A stretch of DNA of 64,000 bases, taken from the NCBI GenBank assembly GCA_963070105.1, contig OY718806.1, positions 10,628,190-10,692,189 of the forward strand, read 5' to 3'. Position 1 is the stretch's first letter; every line of letters starts with the position of its first letter. This stretch comes from Litomosoides sigmodontis. Taxonomy: Eukaryota; Nematoda; Chromadorea; Rhabditida; Onchocercidae. The notes under the pieces are model-generated. The model searched no databases, was not told the DNA's origin, and worked only from the letters and a program-made list of their open reading frames with translations. A program made the position numbers and the translations under genes. This document shows, piece by piece, positions 1 through 13,116 of this stretch.

Positions 1-27
1 AGTGCCACAAGTGAAATGATTATTTAC

Positions 28-3000
28 CTGACAACACAGAGCCGATCGGCTCTTTCAAAATTAGCGCGTACCAATTCATAATATTGACCATCAGATAGCA
101 CTACCGATCGCAGCTTCAAACACTTCAGTCGGAGAGTATCGATGAATTTACTAAAGCAGAATAGTAGTACTGAAAGCCTTCTGCCCTACTAGATTTAGAC
201 ATTAAAATTCTTACCTTGATTTATCACTGAACCTTAGAGTTCCATCATCCCAGCGAATTTCAAGACGACATAGATTTGGACAATTCTGCGCAATACTATC
301 AATAAATTGATCAATATGAATTTTGGCAAGTACTTTTGAGCAACAATCTTCCGCCGTTCCCATGACAAGTACTCTACGAAATTTCTTGATGTATTTCAAC
401 TTCAAAATCTATTCAAAAATCTCACTGAAAATACATTAAAGAAACTGACGATATAAAATTATACTAAATCGCAAATTGTAGTAAGAGTAGTCTACAAGTT
501 TCGAATTGATCTGCAATAAAAAATTGACAACAAACTGACGCAGAAGATTATGCCGAGAAAAAAAAGCTTACTTGATGTTTTTAAGCCTTGGAATCATATT
601 TGTCCAAAAATACTCCAATAATTTATGATGTCCTCCTAAGTTTAAGCCCAACAATTGGTTACCCATTCTGGATATGAGCTCAGTCAGCGATGCTTCATTC
701 AGTGAGTCGCAAGTATCTAAGTTAAGATACTGTAAATTTACGATGGAATCCGAACCCAGCCAGGCTTCTAGAACCTGAAAATGAACTAATAGATGTTTTG
801 AAGATCATGATTGTGATCTATTTCCTGTTTTAATAGAACCTTCAACAAATATTGCACAAAATGTTACTTCATGAGCTCACCTGGTCATTCATGTTTTCCA
901 ACCAAGACGCGTCAAGCCAAATGAGGTGTTTTAGTCTAGTTAAGGTACTAATTAATGCATCAGACGATAACTCAGTACCACAGATATTTAGTTCTTCGAT
1001 GTGTGTTTTTTCCCATCCGACAGATTTTATAATTTCATTGTCAAGTGCTGAAGTGTATTTCAATTAATGAAACTGTTCACACAGCGGCTTAATCTCTACA
1101 TTTCAAAGTCGAATTTATACCAATTGCTACAGTAACACTCTTATCACATAGTTTTATAATGTTTCAAAATACTTGCTAATGTTGGTACTTATTTTATAAA
1201 TTAACTTCTGAAGAAAAATATCCGATTACAAGAGTTATAGCAGTAATTCAAGATGTACTTCTGGAAGCTTCGCACGAGCCAGGAATACAGTCATAGTCAG
1301 TAATCACCCAAGATGAAATAGCTGAAAGCTTTTGTGAATTAATTGCTCATGAGAAACTCACTTGCGTGAGCGAGGAGAAGACTCCTAAGTTTCTTGCAAC
1401 GTTGTAAAACGAGTTGAAGACAAGATCCCTTAACTTTCGTACAGTAATTGACGCAGAGGCACTCTAGGTGGGCGCAGTTGGAAGAAATTGACTCGACATG
1501 TTCGTCTGTTATGAAAGGCACCTGAATCTCGATTAATTTCAGATAATACAAAAGAAGGAGTTTCAAAAGAAAACCTGAATCTTAAAAGCATTATGATCAT
1601 ATAAAACTTCTTTGAAAACAAAAAAAGGAAGAATTGAAGCTTCGATTAAAAAAGGTTTCTCGTATCTTTTGCACCACCATTTACGGAGTAGTAGCAAAGA
1701 TTTTGGAGGATTAGAATTGAAGAAAGATGAACAATTTAGAAGGATGGCGATTTTAAAATTAATAACGAATACTATAAGCATATGAACAAACTAACACCCC
1801 AGAAGTTAACAACACGAAGATTAGGTATGTACTGTTTTAGTTTATGCACATTCACTGTCTCATAAACCTCTTCTTCTTCATCTTCTATCTTTTCATATGT
1901 GCCTGCAAACGTTATTGAAGTGCTGAACTGATTAGAATTGTTAAAAGAAAGAGGGATTTAAAGATAGCCGAAAACTACTACTTCAATTGCTTGACTTAAT
2001 ATGATCTATAATTTATCAATAAAGTTTTGTAAAATGAAATACATGTTATATTAATTAATTAATCACCGATGATTTGAAGCACTTCCATAGAAGAGATGAA
2101 TGTGTAAACTTTCCTCAAAAATCCTTCCAGGAAAATGTTACCACTCAAACATATTGTTAGCGAGCGTAGTCTGCTCGGAAAACTTTGTAAATCTGAGAAG
2201 TCGTGCAGCTGCATCGCTGTTGAAAAATCTGGCAATTAAGTAAAGCAAGTGAATAGAATCATAAGGGAAATACTGGTAGATTTTGATTCGAACAGACACA
2301 ATCATAGCTTTCAAACAGCTACGTGAGATTAAATCGTGCTGAATTATAGTTGGCTGCAGAAATTTCAAACAGGATAAGGACACTCTTTACAAAAGGTTAT
2401 AGCAGCCACTAAGTAATTTGAAAAAAAAAAAAGTAATTTGAAACACCGTCTCTTCTCAATTAGTAAGAGGCTTATGAGACGATTACGGATGTCACAAATT
2501 TTCCTATCATTATGAAATGTGAAGCTGAATGGTCAGATGAGTCCAGCAATTTAATACAGGCTGAATTTAACGAAACTTCTAAAATTTCGCTTCACTTCCA
2601 GCACTTCAAAAACACTGGATATTTCAGAAAAGATTTTACCTAATGTCATAGACCAAAGCTGGGGACATCGCGCAGCTAATTCATGAAGTACATTAGGTGT
2701 TATCAGATCGGTTGCCAATTCAATCACTCGTAATTCCGTAAAACGAGAACCAATCAATTGTAGCAAATAATCTTGATTAGTCACCTGGAAAATTGGCAAC
2801 AAAAGTAAATCAAAAAGACAAAGCATTAGCATGAGGAAAGACCATCTCAGGGTCCCAGCGCATAACGGGCAATGTCAAATTTTCAACTATCAAAAAAAAA
2901 AATTAAAATTTGATATCATATCAAATTCCAAATAATCGCCGCTACATAAATACTCTCACTATTATATAAAACTAAATCTGCAGTTTTTTGAATGATGAGG

Positions 3001-3419
3001 AGGGCAAGAGCAAAGAAGCAAAGGACTGCAAACTAAGATCGCTTGGCTATAAAGCTTAGAATATAAGATGCGAGCCTGTAAACCACCATACGATGGACGG
3101 AAAGAGATAAGATGCCATAGAGATGGACTCTGAGCGATTTCTTTCCATCGCCTGCAAACTTGTCCGACAACGAGCAGCTGATAAGGTGATAAATATGAAA
3201 ATATTGCCTGGAGCGTTTTGTCAGGTAGTTTTTCGACTGCCTGCAAAATATAAAGAGATTACAATTGAAAGTAGAAGGAAATAAGAGTTTTATCTTTTAA
3301 CTAAAAATCTAAGCCTTGTGATGTTTACAAACTAAGTAAGCAATTAGCAGTAAATAAAAGTGAAATCTATCTTGTCCACTTAAATTGAATAGTGTTTTTC
3401 TTATCTTGATGTTTACCAT
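28..3419 (-). CDS. F-box/leucine-rich-repeat protein, 3' end cut by window edge
   Basis: A probable SCF ubiquitin-ligase substrate adaptor. Reading leftward, coding exons are 3419-3417 (ATG only), 3240-3076, 2784-2640, 2228-2067, 1902-1796, 1521-1362, 1047-881, 774-572, 373-215 and 150-28, where it leaves the window (about 464 residues so far). All junction phases agree. The first long exon gives the F-box (LPDKTLQAIFSYLSPYQLL, then CRRWKEIAQSPSLWHLISF). Later exons hold irregular LRRs with cysteine/leucine spacing such as CPQLWSMTLD, CAHLECLCVNYC and CPNLCRLEIRW, plus an acidic insert (EDEEEEVYE). The start is inferred: ATG at 3419 is followed directly by a GT donor and joins to read MAVEKLPDK. 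The intron after 3076 appears to use a GC donor. It looks like a conserved animal FBXL family, but I cannot name the member. Substrate unknown. Confidence 0.8.
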
Positions 3420-6082
3420 GACAATTGAAAGCAAGCGCTCTCTGTCCCGTACAGCGACCAGAATTATCGAACGTCGTCAGAAAAATTAAAATAGTTGACG
3501 GAATGCGAAAGATTCCAGTCAGTTTTACATAACAATCATAACGATGGTGATCACTGCGATAATGGATTCTAATTTTCCTCGCAATTACTGATGCATGAAG
3601 TTTTAGTTAAAAAAAGGAGACATTGCAAATGTGATATTACAGTAATGACTAACAACGATATTGGCTAATGAAACTGTCGGCAGTTCGTCTTTCTCCATTT
3701 TTTTGGTGAAACTATCAATTTGATGCTTTGCTAAGCGGCGAGTCATATCATATAGGGCTGCCATTTTTCACTACTTCGATTTTAGTGATGCCATAAAATG
3801 ATTTATTGCATTTAATCAACTGACAACATGTTTGGATAACACATTTCATGCAAGGATGCGCTTTGGCGTTAGCCGATTATATAGGCATAGCCGGTCGAGT
3901 TATAATATGAATCAAGGCATTAATTCATCCCGTGCTTACTTTTTCACCGAATTTTGTGAATGAAGTGAGTAGGTTGAATGAGAAAGATGTGTGCGGAGAA
4001 GAAGCATATGACAGGGCTCGTGTCTTATAGCATTCAAAGCATTTTATAAATCATTTTATAATAAGTTGGCTTGTGCCAACTGCGCTCAATGGACTTCTTT
4101 TTCAAACTTCATTCTGACATAAGAAAACCTATCGCTCAAAATCATTTCCCAACGATTCTTTTGAACATTTGATTGATTTCAATGCTTCCTTACTCTCCAC
4201 TAGCAATATCCATCGCAAGTGAAATGTGGAATGTGGGAGATAATGAGTTCGTTCGTGCGGGATGGAATAATTATTACATCAATCAATGTGCAGCTCCTGA
4301 AAGGCAAACAAGTCCCGCAGAAACTTACGGTAGAAAGTATTTATCACACATCTACTATTCTACTTCCATAACTGAACAATTTGATTGAATTTTTACTAAT
4401 TTGAAAAAGGTAAGGGAGAAGAGAAGATCATTCATTGAAAGTATAGCAGATGCTGGATGTAAGACGAATTAATTGGTGGTGTGCAGTGGGAGCAGACTTG
4501 TCAGCAGGAGAAGCAACAAAATAAGCTGGAGAACATCAAGCAGTCCGGCAACCATTTGTAGTTCGTGCACCTTCGCCTGATGTACTACTTCCATTGGCAA
4601 GACAACTTCACATTTCAAATTCTTCTCTATCTTCCTCCTCTTTCCCTGCATATCATGTTATATCATATCATTACACCGCTTGTCCTACGTATTACACAAA
4701 CTCTGTGCTAGTCGTGTTCATACTCATGCGCTATCAGCGTTATTTATATTCTAAATATCACATTTCAACCTACACACCATACCGCTCATCATTTCTGAAA
4801 TTTTCGCTAAATTCTTCCAAGTTCACTACAAAAAGCGTTAAGCATCCACCGCACTAACTGATGCACTTTATATTCGTTTGGAAAAAGAACAGAGGGAAAA
4901 AAAATTCTGAAATATGAAATCGCTGAGAGATTTAACGAGCAGTAGTTAGCTGCAGGAAACATCTATGAATCAGTCACAAATTCGCCGTAACGGCATTATC
5001 TGCTTTTATAAAATTCTTGTAAATAGGTGTGATCAAAAAAAGTTACAGGTATATATGCTTTAAAATGATGAAAATTACGATTCAGAAACCTTTAACTGAT
5101 TACAGTCCCACTAACAAGAGGCCGCAACATCAAAATTTTGGCTATTTTAGACTTTTCCTCACTTTCACTTGAAAACTCAAACTATTTTAGTTTCCTTCCC
5201 ATGAACAACTATTTATTGATATGCGCAAAATCTTCCCTTCCTCTTCATTCTTTCATGGATGCGCAATGATGAGCTACAGTAGTTGTAATTTCAAATTTAC
5301 GCATTCCTGGAAGTTTTTGAAACTTCAAAGTAACTTTTGCTATCGGTCCCGTCAAGAAGCAGCAAACACATTCACGGCCTTAGTTCAATTTATTTTCTAG
5401 AAGCCTACTTGTAAGTATAAAGTGGCAACTTACAACAACTTGTGGAGCTGCCATCAGAGTAACATTAGAGGCTACATTTCGTCGATTCATTGCAGATGAG
5501 CAAACGTCGCTGGAAGTGGGCAAAGGGATTGCGTGTGTGAAAAAATGTTGACTTTTCCGCTTAGCGACAATTATTTAGTTCAAGAATCTGATTTCTAATT
5601 TCCAATAGCACATAGCGCACAGTTCTAAATGCAATTTTAGTGGAATACTAAATTAAATTAAATTAGAATTCTGTGAATTGAAGATATAACTCCATAAGAT
5701 GGTGAGTGTTTGTGAGTGTGGCTGGAACGGAATAACATAAAAGAAGTTGCTTGCCGACTAGCGAATAATTTACTGTGCAACGACGGAGAGCAGAAAAGGA
5801 GGAATACTGTCAAGCAGAAGGCAAAACTGGACAATACTGAGATTGATCTGTAATGGTTCGAGCGTTTCTGGTGAAGCACCACCGAAGCACTGTGAGTGGA
5901 AACATTTGTAAATTAAGTGGTGGATGTGTAGAGATCAGCAGTAATCCTTACTCTGTCGCTCGGCGGCGGCCCGCAAGTGAAAAGACGAGATTTGAACTCG
6001 CTTAGGCTTTTTTCGCGTCTTTAATGCTGATACACTATCGATTGTTTCACATCCTTCAATCCTGAGTTTACACACCCACCTA

Positions 6083-6164
<82 letters not shown>
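6083..6164. repeat. (CA)n microsatellite
   Basis: An almost pure dinucleotide array of about 80 bases, followed by a short AT tail. Open frames reading Cys-Val repeats on the minus strand are artefacts of it. Confidence 0.95.
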
Positions 6165-6169
<5 letters not shown>

Positions 6170-6319
6170 TATATATATATAGCAAAGAAAAAAAATTGAA
6201 CGCACACATTTAAAGAAGAAATTCAATGGATTTCAATGTAAAGATCATGTGTACATGTGTATTTTAGCAAATCGATGATTCACCGAGGGCGAAGCATTGC
6301 ACTAGAATAATGAACGTGA

Positions 6320-6349
6320 GTGATGATGATGATGATGATGATGATGATG
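6320..6349. repeat. (GAT)n microsatellite
   Basis: A run of about ten TGA/GAT trinucleotides, not in any supported gene. Confidence 0.9.
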
Positions 6350-6545
6350 TAGGTCTCCTTGGGTTGTTTGCTTCGTGAAATGTGTTCTCCATCTTTGTGG
6401 ATTGAAAAGTCTCAGATGGTGTTGCCTCTTAAGATGACCTGTGAATGTTATCAATTGACCTAATTAGTAGAGTTCGGCCCCATGTTCAGCCGCATTTCAG
6501 TTCGCTCTGATAAATGTCGACCTTCTAAAATAATTTGAAATACAT

Positions 6546-6574
6546 GAGAGAGAGAGAGAGAGGGAGAGAGAGAG
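6546..6574. repeat. (GA)n microsatellite
   Basis: A GA dinucleotide run of about 29 bases with one GG interruption. Confidence 0.9.
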
Positions 6575-9500
6575 TATACATGACTAATTCATTTGATACA
6601 GATGTGAGATTAAACAAACAACAAACGGAAAAGTTGGTTTACTAATACGTTATCCATGGAGTCAGCAGTCAACAGTCAATTCTTTAATCTCTTTTGCAGT
6701 AAAAGAAAGAGCAGCCGAAATTTAATACTTAATAGCATTATCTTGTCCAGATAATGACCCATTTCCAATACATTCTATAATACTTAAATTTAAAAAAGAT
6801 TGCTGTTCGATTGGACGGAAAAATTATTTCGGAAAATCTCATGGGTGGATGCAATGATTGCTGATCCTTCCTGTAAAATTTAATATATGTATTATATAGA
6901 GTCTTTGTGGGGTAGCGAGGTATGATAAAGGGATTGTAGGCAAAGCTGCTGCAAGTTGATTGTATCGGTCTACAAATCATCAAGTGGTTTAATCAATAAA
7001 CAGAGTGAGTGGAAACGATGTGGCAAATCGTACTGTATAATTCAATTCTGTTAGGTTGCCGATATGAATGCCAATCATTTTCGCCGACCGCATGTGCTTA
7101 TATGATTTCCGATGAAGCAGAAGTTATGTGTCTTTAGTTTTTGCCCTTTATATGATATGATTAGTGCTTTGATATGCGTACAATTGTTGATGGCATTTGA
7201 GGAAATAAAAAACTACTCTAATTAAATTCTCACCAAAACAACAATAAAAAAGTTTTGGTAATCCGAAGCAAACAAATTTATTTATAAATCCTTTCGTCAC
7301 ATTTAGTGCCCAGTTCATCCATTTGCTTTGACTTTGCTTAAACTTCATTCTGAGAAAGAGTAGATAATCGGTACTGTAATTAGATTTAATGAATCAAAAA
7401 ACTGCTACCAGTAAGTTATAGAAGGGAGCAGATTGCAGAGGCATGCACAACAGCGTGTTTACTGTGTGAGAGTGTTGAACCAGGTTTAATCCGTAGCTTT
7501 AATCCAAGAACAACCACAATGATCTTGCAGTGCATACAAGGCGGAGTACCCGGTTATTTCATTTGTAGTAGCAGAAGTAAAAGAAGGAAAGGTATACGGG
7601 GTACTCTGCTATGCCAAATTTCACAGAGCAATTGTTCTAATTCATCCCAACTAAATGGTGCGCCCGCAGTAATTGGAGGTGCTGAATTCAATAACAATAC
7701 CTGAAAACATTACCAAAGCTGAAAAGTTGATTTAACAAGGTTTAGAAACGTTTTACCCTCAGTAATTTGGTGAAATATCCTTAAATTGCAATTTTACGTA
7801 CAATCTCTTCACCTTATACTTTTAAAAAAAATGTAAAAAATGTAACAGAACGGCAATGAGCAATTTTTATAAAAGTAAACATACAAAAATTTTCAAGTAT
7901 TATTTGCTAAAAAATAAAAGATTGTCTGTCTAACAATCAGTAGTCCGTTTTCTTAGTTCAAACACTTTCGTTCTGATCAACTTGAACTGCCATCAGCCAT
8001 TTAAATTGAGCGGAAGGCTTATCTCTTGGTTTCACCAAAAAGCGAGTAACAAAGCTGTAGAAGCGAAGAAAAAGCAGATCTTGAGGTCATCGATACTTGC
8101 AATTGAAAGCGGTCGAATATAACGATGGGATTTGTTGCAGGTGAAATGTGACCATTTAATTACAAAACGGATATAACATGGTCACACTTACCTGCTGTTC
8201 ATATTTACAGAAGGAATGCTTCTTGACCAAACGAGAGAAATAAGCAGGACGGGATGCGAATGGGAGGCAGATGTTTTCAAATACCTAGGCTTCGAATGAT
8301 TTTGATCAATGCATATTCTGAAGCTAAAATGTATAACTCAAATAGCTCGGGTAGTTTGGAAGTAAGAAAAAGGGCCAAGTTAAGTTAGGGAATGTTTGAT
8401 AAACGGACAGCGAGTGTTTTACTGACGATGTTTTCTAGCTTAACTTAAGAGAGTACCGCGCTGTTCGGCTACGATGTTTCCCTTCCCATTCGGCAGGTGC
8501 AAAGAGAACGCGCTTTTGTCAGCGGTAAAAGGCGCGCCGATGGATTCGGTGACCCTTTACAACATCAGTTACGCAACATCATCCAACTACAGTTATAATC
8601 ATTGTTCATTATACTATTTCTAGAAGCCTGTGATTTATCAGCCTAGCTACTTATCGATTACCAATTTCCACTATTCTTGTTAGCATCGTGGTGTCTATCT
8701 TAGTAACAAGGCATTTCCAACTATTACAACAATACTTTTGACAAGCAGTAACTGCCAAAAAAGTTAGGCAGCAAACAGTATACTATATTTGCGAGAATAA
8801 AAAAATGAAGTTGGAAATTTTTCAAACCAAATGAAATGGTAATGTAAAAATACATTGATTGGACAATGAGCACAATAATACTTTCCAATTAATTTTTATG
8901 GTATAACTAAGAAGTCAAGAGCAATCCTACTGTTAAAACATAGAGAAAGTATCGTTAAGTGCTATCTTTCGGCCTCTGATTTTGAAGAAATATCCTCCGC
9001 TGTTTACCCTTCAATAAAACTTCAAACATTTTACAGACTTGGAAAGAGTTTCTCCTCCAATTACAATACTTCACTTTGATTAAAGAATAAGAAAAACCGA
9101 TTTATCGATTTTGACTTTGCTACGCAAAATTATAAAGTAAATGTAATATTGGACTCTTGTGTTAAGACTAGGCTTTGCAAAAATTCCGTTTTTTCAAATA
9201 ATTAATTCATGTATTTTGAATTTAACCAACAAAATTTTTGAAATGTTTCAAAATTAAATCTTGCTTTTTTAAATTTCTAGCTTCTGGATTTTTAATCTCT
9301 AAATCCTGATTTCTTTCAGAGAATCTTTGCTGTCTCTTCATCGCTACATAGGAATGATTCTCGTTAAAGAGCCGTAGAACTTCGAGCAAGCCTAGGAGGT
9401 CAGGGCGCTATTACGTATTAATCAACTAAGATTTAGAATGGAAACATTAAAATCCTGAGAAATAGATGTGATGTCTACTTGATAACTGATATCAAGACCC

Positions 9501-11992
9501 GTTTGTCAGTTCACTCACGTAATTGCTGGTCGTCGTTACTTGTAAGCAGCTATGAGCCATGCTCAATGTCAACTTCACATCACCGATTTTTCGTCCCTCA
9601 TTTTTTTATCCACCAATTCTACCATCGAATCTACGATCAATCTGTCCTATAGCTTCTCTGCGATGTCAGCGTTCCTATGTTTTCAGGGATAAAAAAGTAT
9701 GTTCTTCAATGGGTTCATTTACTACCGTATGGTTGACACATCACTTATCGCACCCCTACTTCCTTTTGCACCACAGGCAGTGGCAAGCTCATCATTTTTT
9801 TTTATTTATTGTAGAAAAAGGTCTGATGCAGAACAGACGTTGATCAGACCGTAAACATTTCTTGAATAACGGTAGTAAACACATTTAGAGCTCCTAATAA
9901 CTAACAGTCTACAACAAACTGAATTTCGGGAAATTTCCAGCTGCAAAGTACGTTGAATGGAAAAGGATGGGATGAATCAGTTTTATCAAGTGATTCATGT
10001 CGGTCGGTATAGAGTAAAAATGAAGAAAAACTGCCCATCGCTATGAAAAGCACACGGTTAGTCTCGCCAAATTAATCCCTCTTCATACAAAAGCAGAAAA
10101 GCAGCTCGGTTCTGGTCATATGAACAGTCATTATTTATTATATTAACATTATACTAATATATTATTGTTAATTTGATGCGCACCAGCACTGAAACCTCAG
10201 CATTTCTTCCCTGTCATAAAGCTTGAAAATTCAAAGCATATCATCGAAAGTTTCCTTTTTTAATAAGATTGTTAGTTTGAAGTTTAGAACTGCAGTGATG
10301 GTGGTAATCTTGAATCGCTTAAAGACTTTGAAACAGGACAATTCAATTGACAACAATAATCCCTTCATTTTGATGCATACATTTTTGATAGCACCTATTG
10401 TGAATGATGGAGAAACATCTTTGGTCTGGATATCCGAATATTTATGTGGCCGGAGATTAGTATGAATAATTAGTTTATTCGCTTACAGTAGTGGATAAAC
10501 ACAACCCGTATGTGCATAGGCAGTACTGGAACACTTCTTGTGGTACAACGACGTGCAATAAGGATTTGATCGCAATTAGGAAGTGAAGGTGTGAGATGGG
10601 GAGGTGAAGTTTACTGTTGTCCACTCCTTGATTGTTGATTGCCGCACCGCTAACGCTTTCTTCCGTCTATCTTTCTTTCGTACTAACTGACTGACTCTTA
10701 GGTCAAAGGATCCGTATATATAGCTGTAAGTGTCGGAGTGGCCTACTTAATCATCTGCAACATTAGAAGTTGATTACAAGAAAATAAGAGATCAACGAGG
10801 GTTTACAGTCAGTGAGGTTGAGGTCACATCGACATCTTGAAATGAAAATGCATATAACAAAGGTAATGAATACGGTTACGTTAGCGGTAATCAAGTTACA
10901 AAGAGGTTGATTGCTCTTGTATAAGGTCGGCATTGAACAAGCAAAGGGCTAAACAGTTGTAAAGCAATCCTCTTGCTAATGAAATAAACAACCAAAGGTT
11001 TCCAGATTTCTCTAATTTGTGTTGACATTATTTCGAGTTTTCGACAACACTTGTCCTGCTTTTCTTGTATCTAAAAGCTAAACAATTATGCTAGTTGGAT
11101 GCAACTTCCTCTATATTCAAGCTTTACCTGGGTATAAAATTTCCAATTCGCAAAGTCCACTGAAACAAAAGTAATAAATGCGAAACGTTTGGAGGAGATT
11201 TCTACAAATGTTGGGAATAGTAGGCAGACATCAGACGCTATAGAGCTAAAGCAATCATTACAACACTTTTAAGGCTTTAAAGTTTTGTAATATTGCGTTT
11301 CATATGTTGCTTTAAAAAACAGTTTGTAGTGTCTCTTCTTATAATTGAAGTATTGATTCGTAGAACGAATTTCTTCTGGACTGGGAATTTGTTTGAGAAT
11401 TTTAATAATCGATGCTTTCGCTATCGAAATCCAATTGAAAACATGAATGCGATAGGGCATTCTCGGAATATACCTGCAAGTGAACACTATTTCATTGCAT
11501 TAAAGACGTTATTTAATATCGACTGGCTTAATGATTGCTTCAAATTGCTCTTGTTCGGCATTTTGAAGAGTAGCCATCAGGAACTGTCGCTATGTTGGCC
11601 ATCAGGTGTGTTGGGATGTGAGGTCCGATGCATCATACTAACGAGATAAGTGAACTTTCAGCGGAAAATGAATAGGAAGGAAGGGTAGTGGTAGTAGGGT
11701 CATCACAAAGATCAGACTTTCCTTAGATTGAAAAAAGCAGCATTTGGAAAAGATGAGAAGGTGCGCAGGGGACAGATGAGATGAGATGGGTGGGCAGAAC
11801 GGACAAGAGGGAGGAAGACGAAGTGGATTAGGAACGGGTCTGTTATTATCACGGAGGAGCATTGCTGGAGAATTGCGCTGTTTCTTGAAAATGCGATCAG
11901 AGCGATATGGCCAAACGTCATTGTCATCTCCTTTTCAGCTCTGTGAAGTCCCTAACTAATTACTGCTACTGCTGTTGCTGCTAATGTTACTA

Positions 11993-12212
11993 CTGTTGAT
12001 GATGATGATGGTTGTGGTGGTGGTGCTGATGGTGGAGATGGTGGTGGTGGTGCTGATGGTGGAGATGGTGGTGGTGGTGGTGGTGGTGATAGTGGTGGTG
12101 GTGGTGATAGTGGTAGCGGTGGTGGTGGTGGTGGTGGTGGTGGTGGTGGTGGTGGTGGTGGCGGTGTGATGGTGGTGGTGGTGGTGGCGGTGTGATGGTG
12201 GTGGTGACAGTG
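11993..12212. repeat. (GGT)n-type trinucleotide array
   Basis: About 220 bases of GGT/GAT/GCT triplets, degenerate at the ends and purest around 12119-12160. Read on the minus strand it would give long histidine runs. Confidence 0.9.
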
Positions 12213-12335
12213 ATGACGCTGGTGTTATCAGCGGCCGGGACGACGATCACGATGGTGATGATGAGATGCGATCGCCCACTCTTCACGACGATGTTTCCTT
12301 GCGGGCTGATCGCTGCTATCCGATCTATCCCATCG

Positions 12336-12395
<60 letters not shown>
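12336..12395. repeat. (CTG)20 trinucleotide array
   Basis: Twenty uninterrupted CTG/CAG units. On the minus strand it opens a 135-codon frame of polyglutamine followed by proline and histidine runs. No splice partners or conserved domain support it as coding. Confidence 0.9.
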
Positions 12396-13116
12396 ATTAA
12401 TGGGCGAATTTCATGTCGATGCTTACGCTACTATCTCGCTTTGCTCGATTTTTCCTGCTTTTTCCTAATAATAAACTTTTACGTTGCATTTCCTTTCCAC
12501 AAATTTCAGGCCCCTTTTCTTCTTTGTTTTTGTAGATTGTATTATTGTAATGCGATTTGCCAGTCAGCTGTATTATTGCAACTGTTGTCACAGCACAAAT
12601 ATCACTCTTATCACGGCAATCCATTGATCCATCCATCGCCCTGCTTCCGCCTCCCGTTTTTTACGATGGCCGGCATGACCTGGCATGCCATGCTGTGTCC
12701 TTTGTCACCATCACTTGAAATCTAGCCCTCTGGGACATCTGATTGACTAGCTTGTTTGGAGTGATAAACAGGATATAATTTGTAGAATGACGAGTTATTG
12801 GCGCGTTGTAAGAGAACTGAAGAAAGATTCAAAATCGGCCAATGAAATGAAGAAAAGCAAGGTAAAGCAATCCTGCTCATTTCTTTGAAAGATGCTTGAA
12901 AGTATTGTTGTTCTACTCTCTCTCTCCCTTCCGGAACACTGCAAACAAGAAGAAGTGATGTCTGCCGTTAGCCTCCCTCCAATAAATCAAAGGACCTGTT
13001 TTCATCATTTATAGACATCTGATATATACCAACACCCGGTGGCGCACTTGGATTTATGCTAAACGAACTCGACAGAGGTAAAGAAGTAAGTACTTGTGTG
13101 GAACAATCACCGCGTC

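Larger units (their letters stand above)
3420..13116. other. Intergenic stretch with microsatellites, no supported gene
   Basis: About 9.7 kb lies between the F-box gene, which reads leftward, and the cytokine-like gene, which reads rightward, so both promoters should be here. It contains CA, GAT, GA, GGT and CTG arrays. Its open frames are short, have ordinary AT-rich composition and lack in-phase splice partners or recognisable motifs. A more GC-rich patch near 8450-8570 may be promoter-like, but nothing specific identifies it. Confidence 0.6.

Noticed and set aside
5935..6209. Minus-strand frames of 62-90 codons rich in Cys-Val
   Set aside because: They are translations of the CA microsatellite.
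11975..12397. Long Val-rich (plus) and poly-Gln/His (minus) frames
   Set aside because: They follow directly from GGT and CTG arrays; no splice context or conserved segment.
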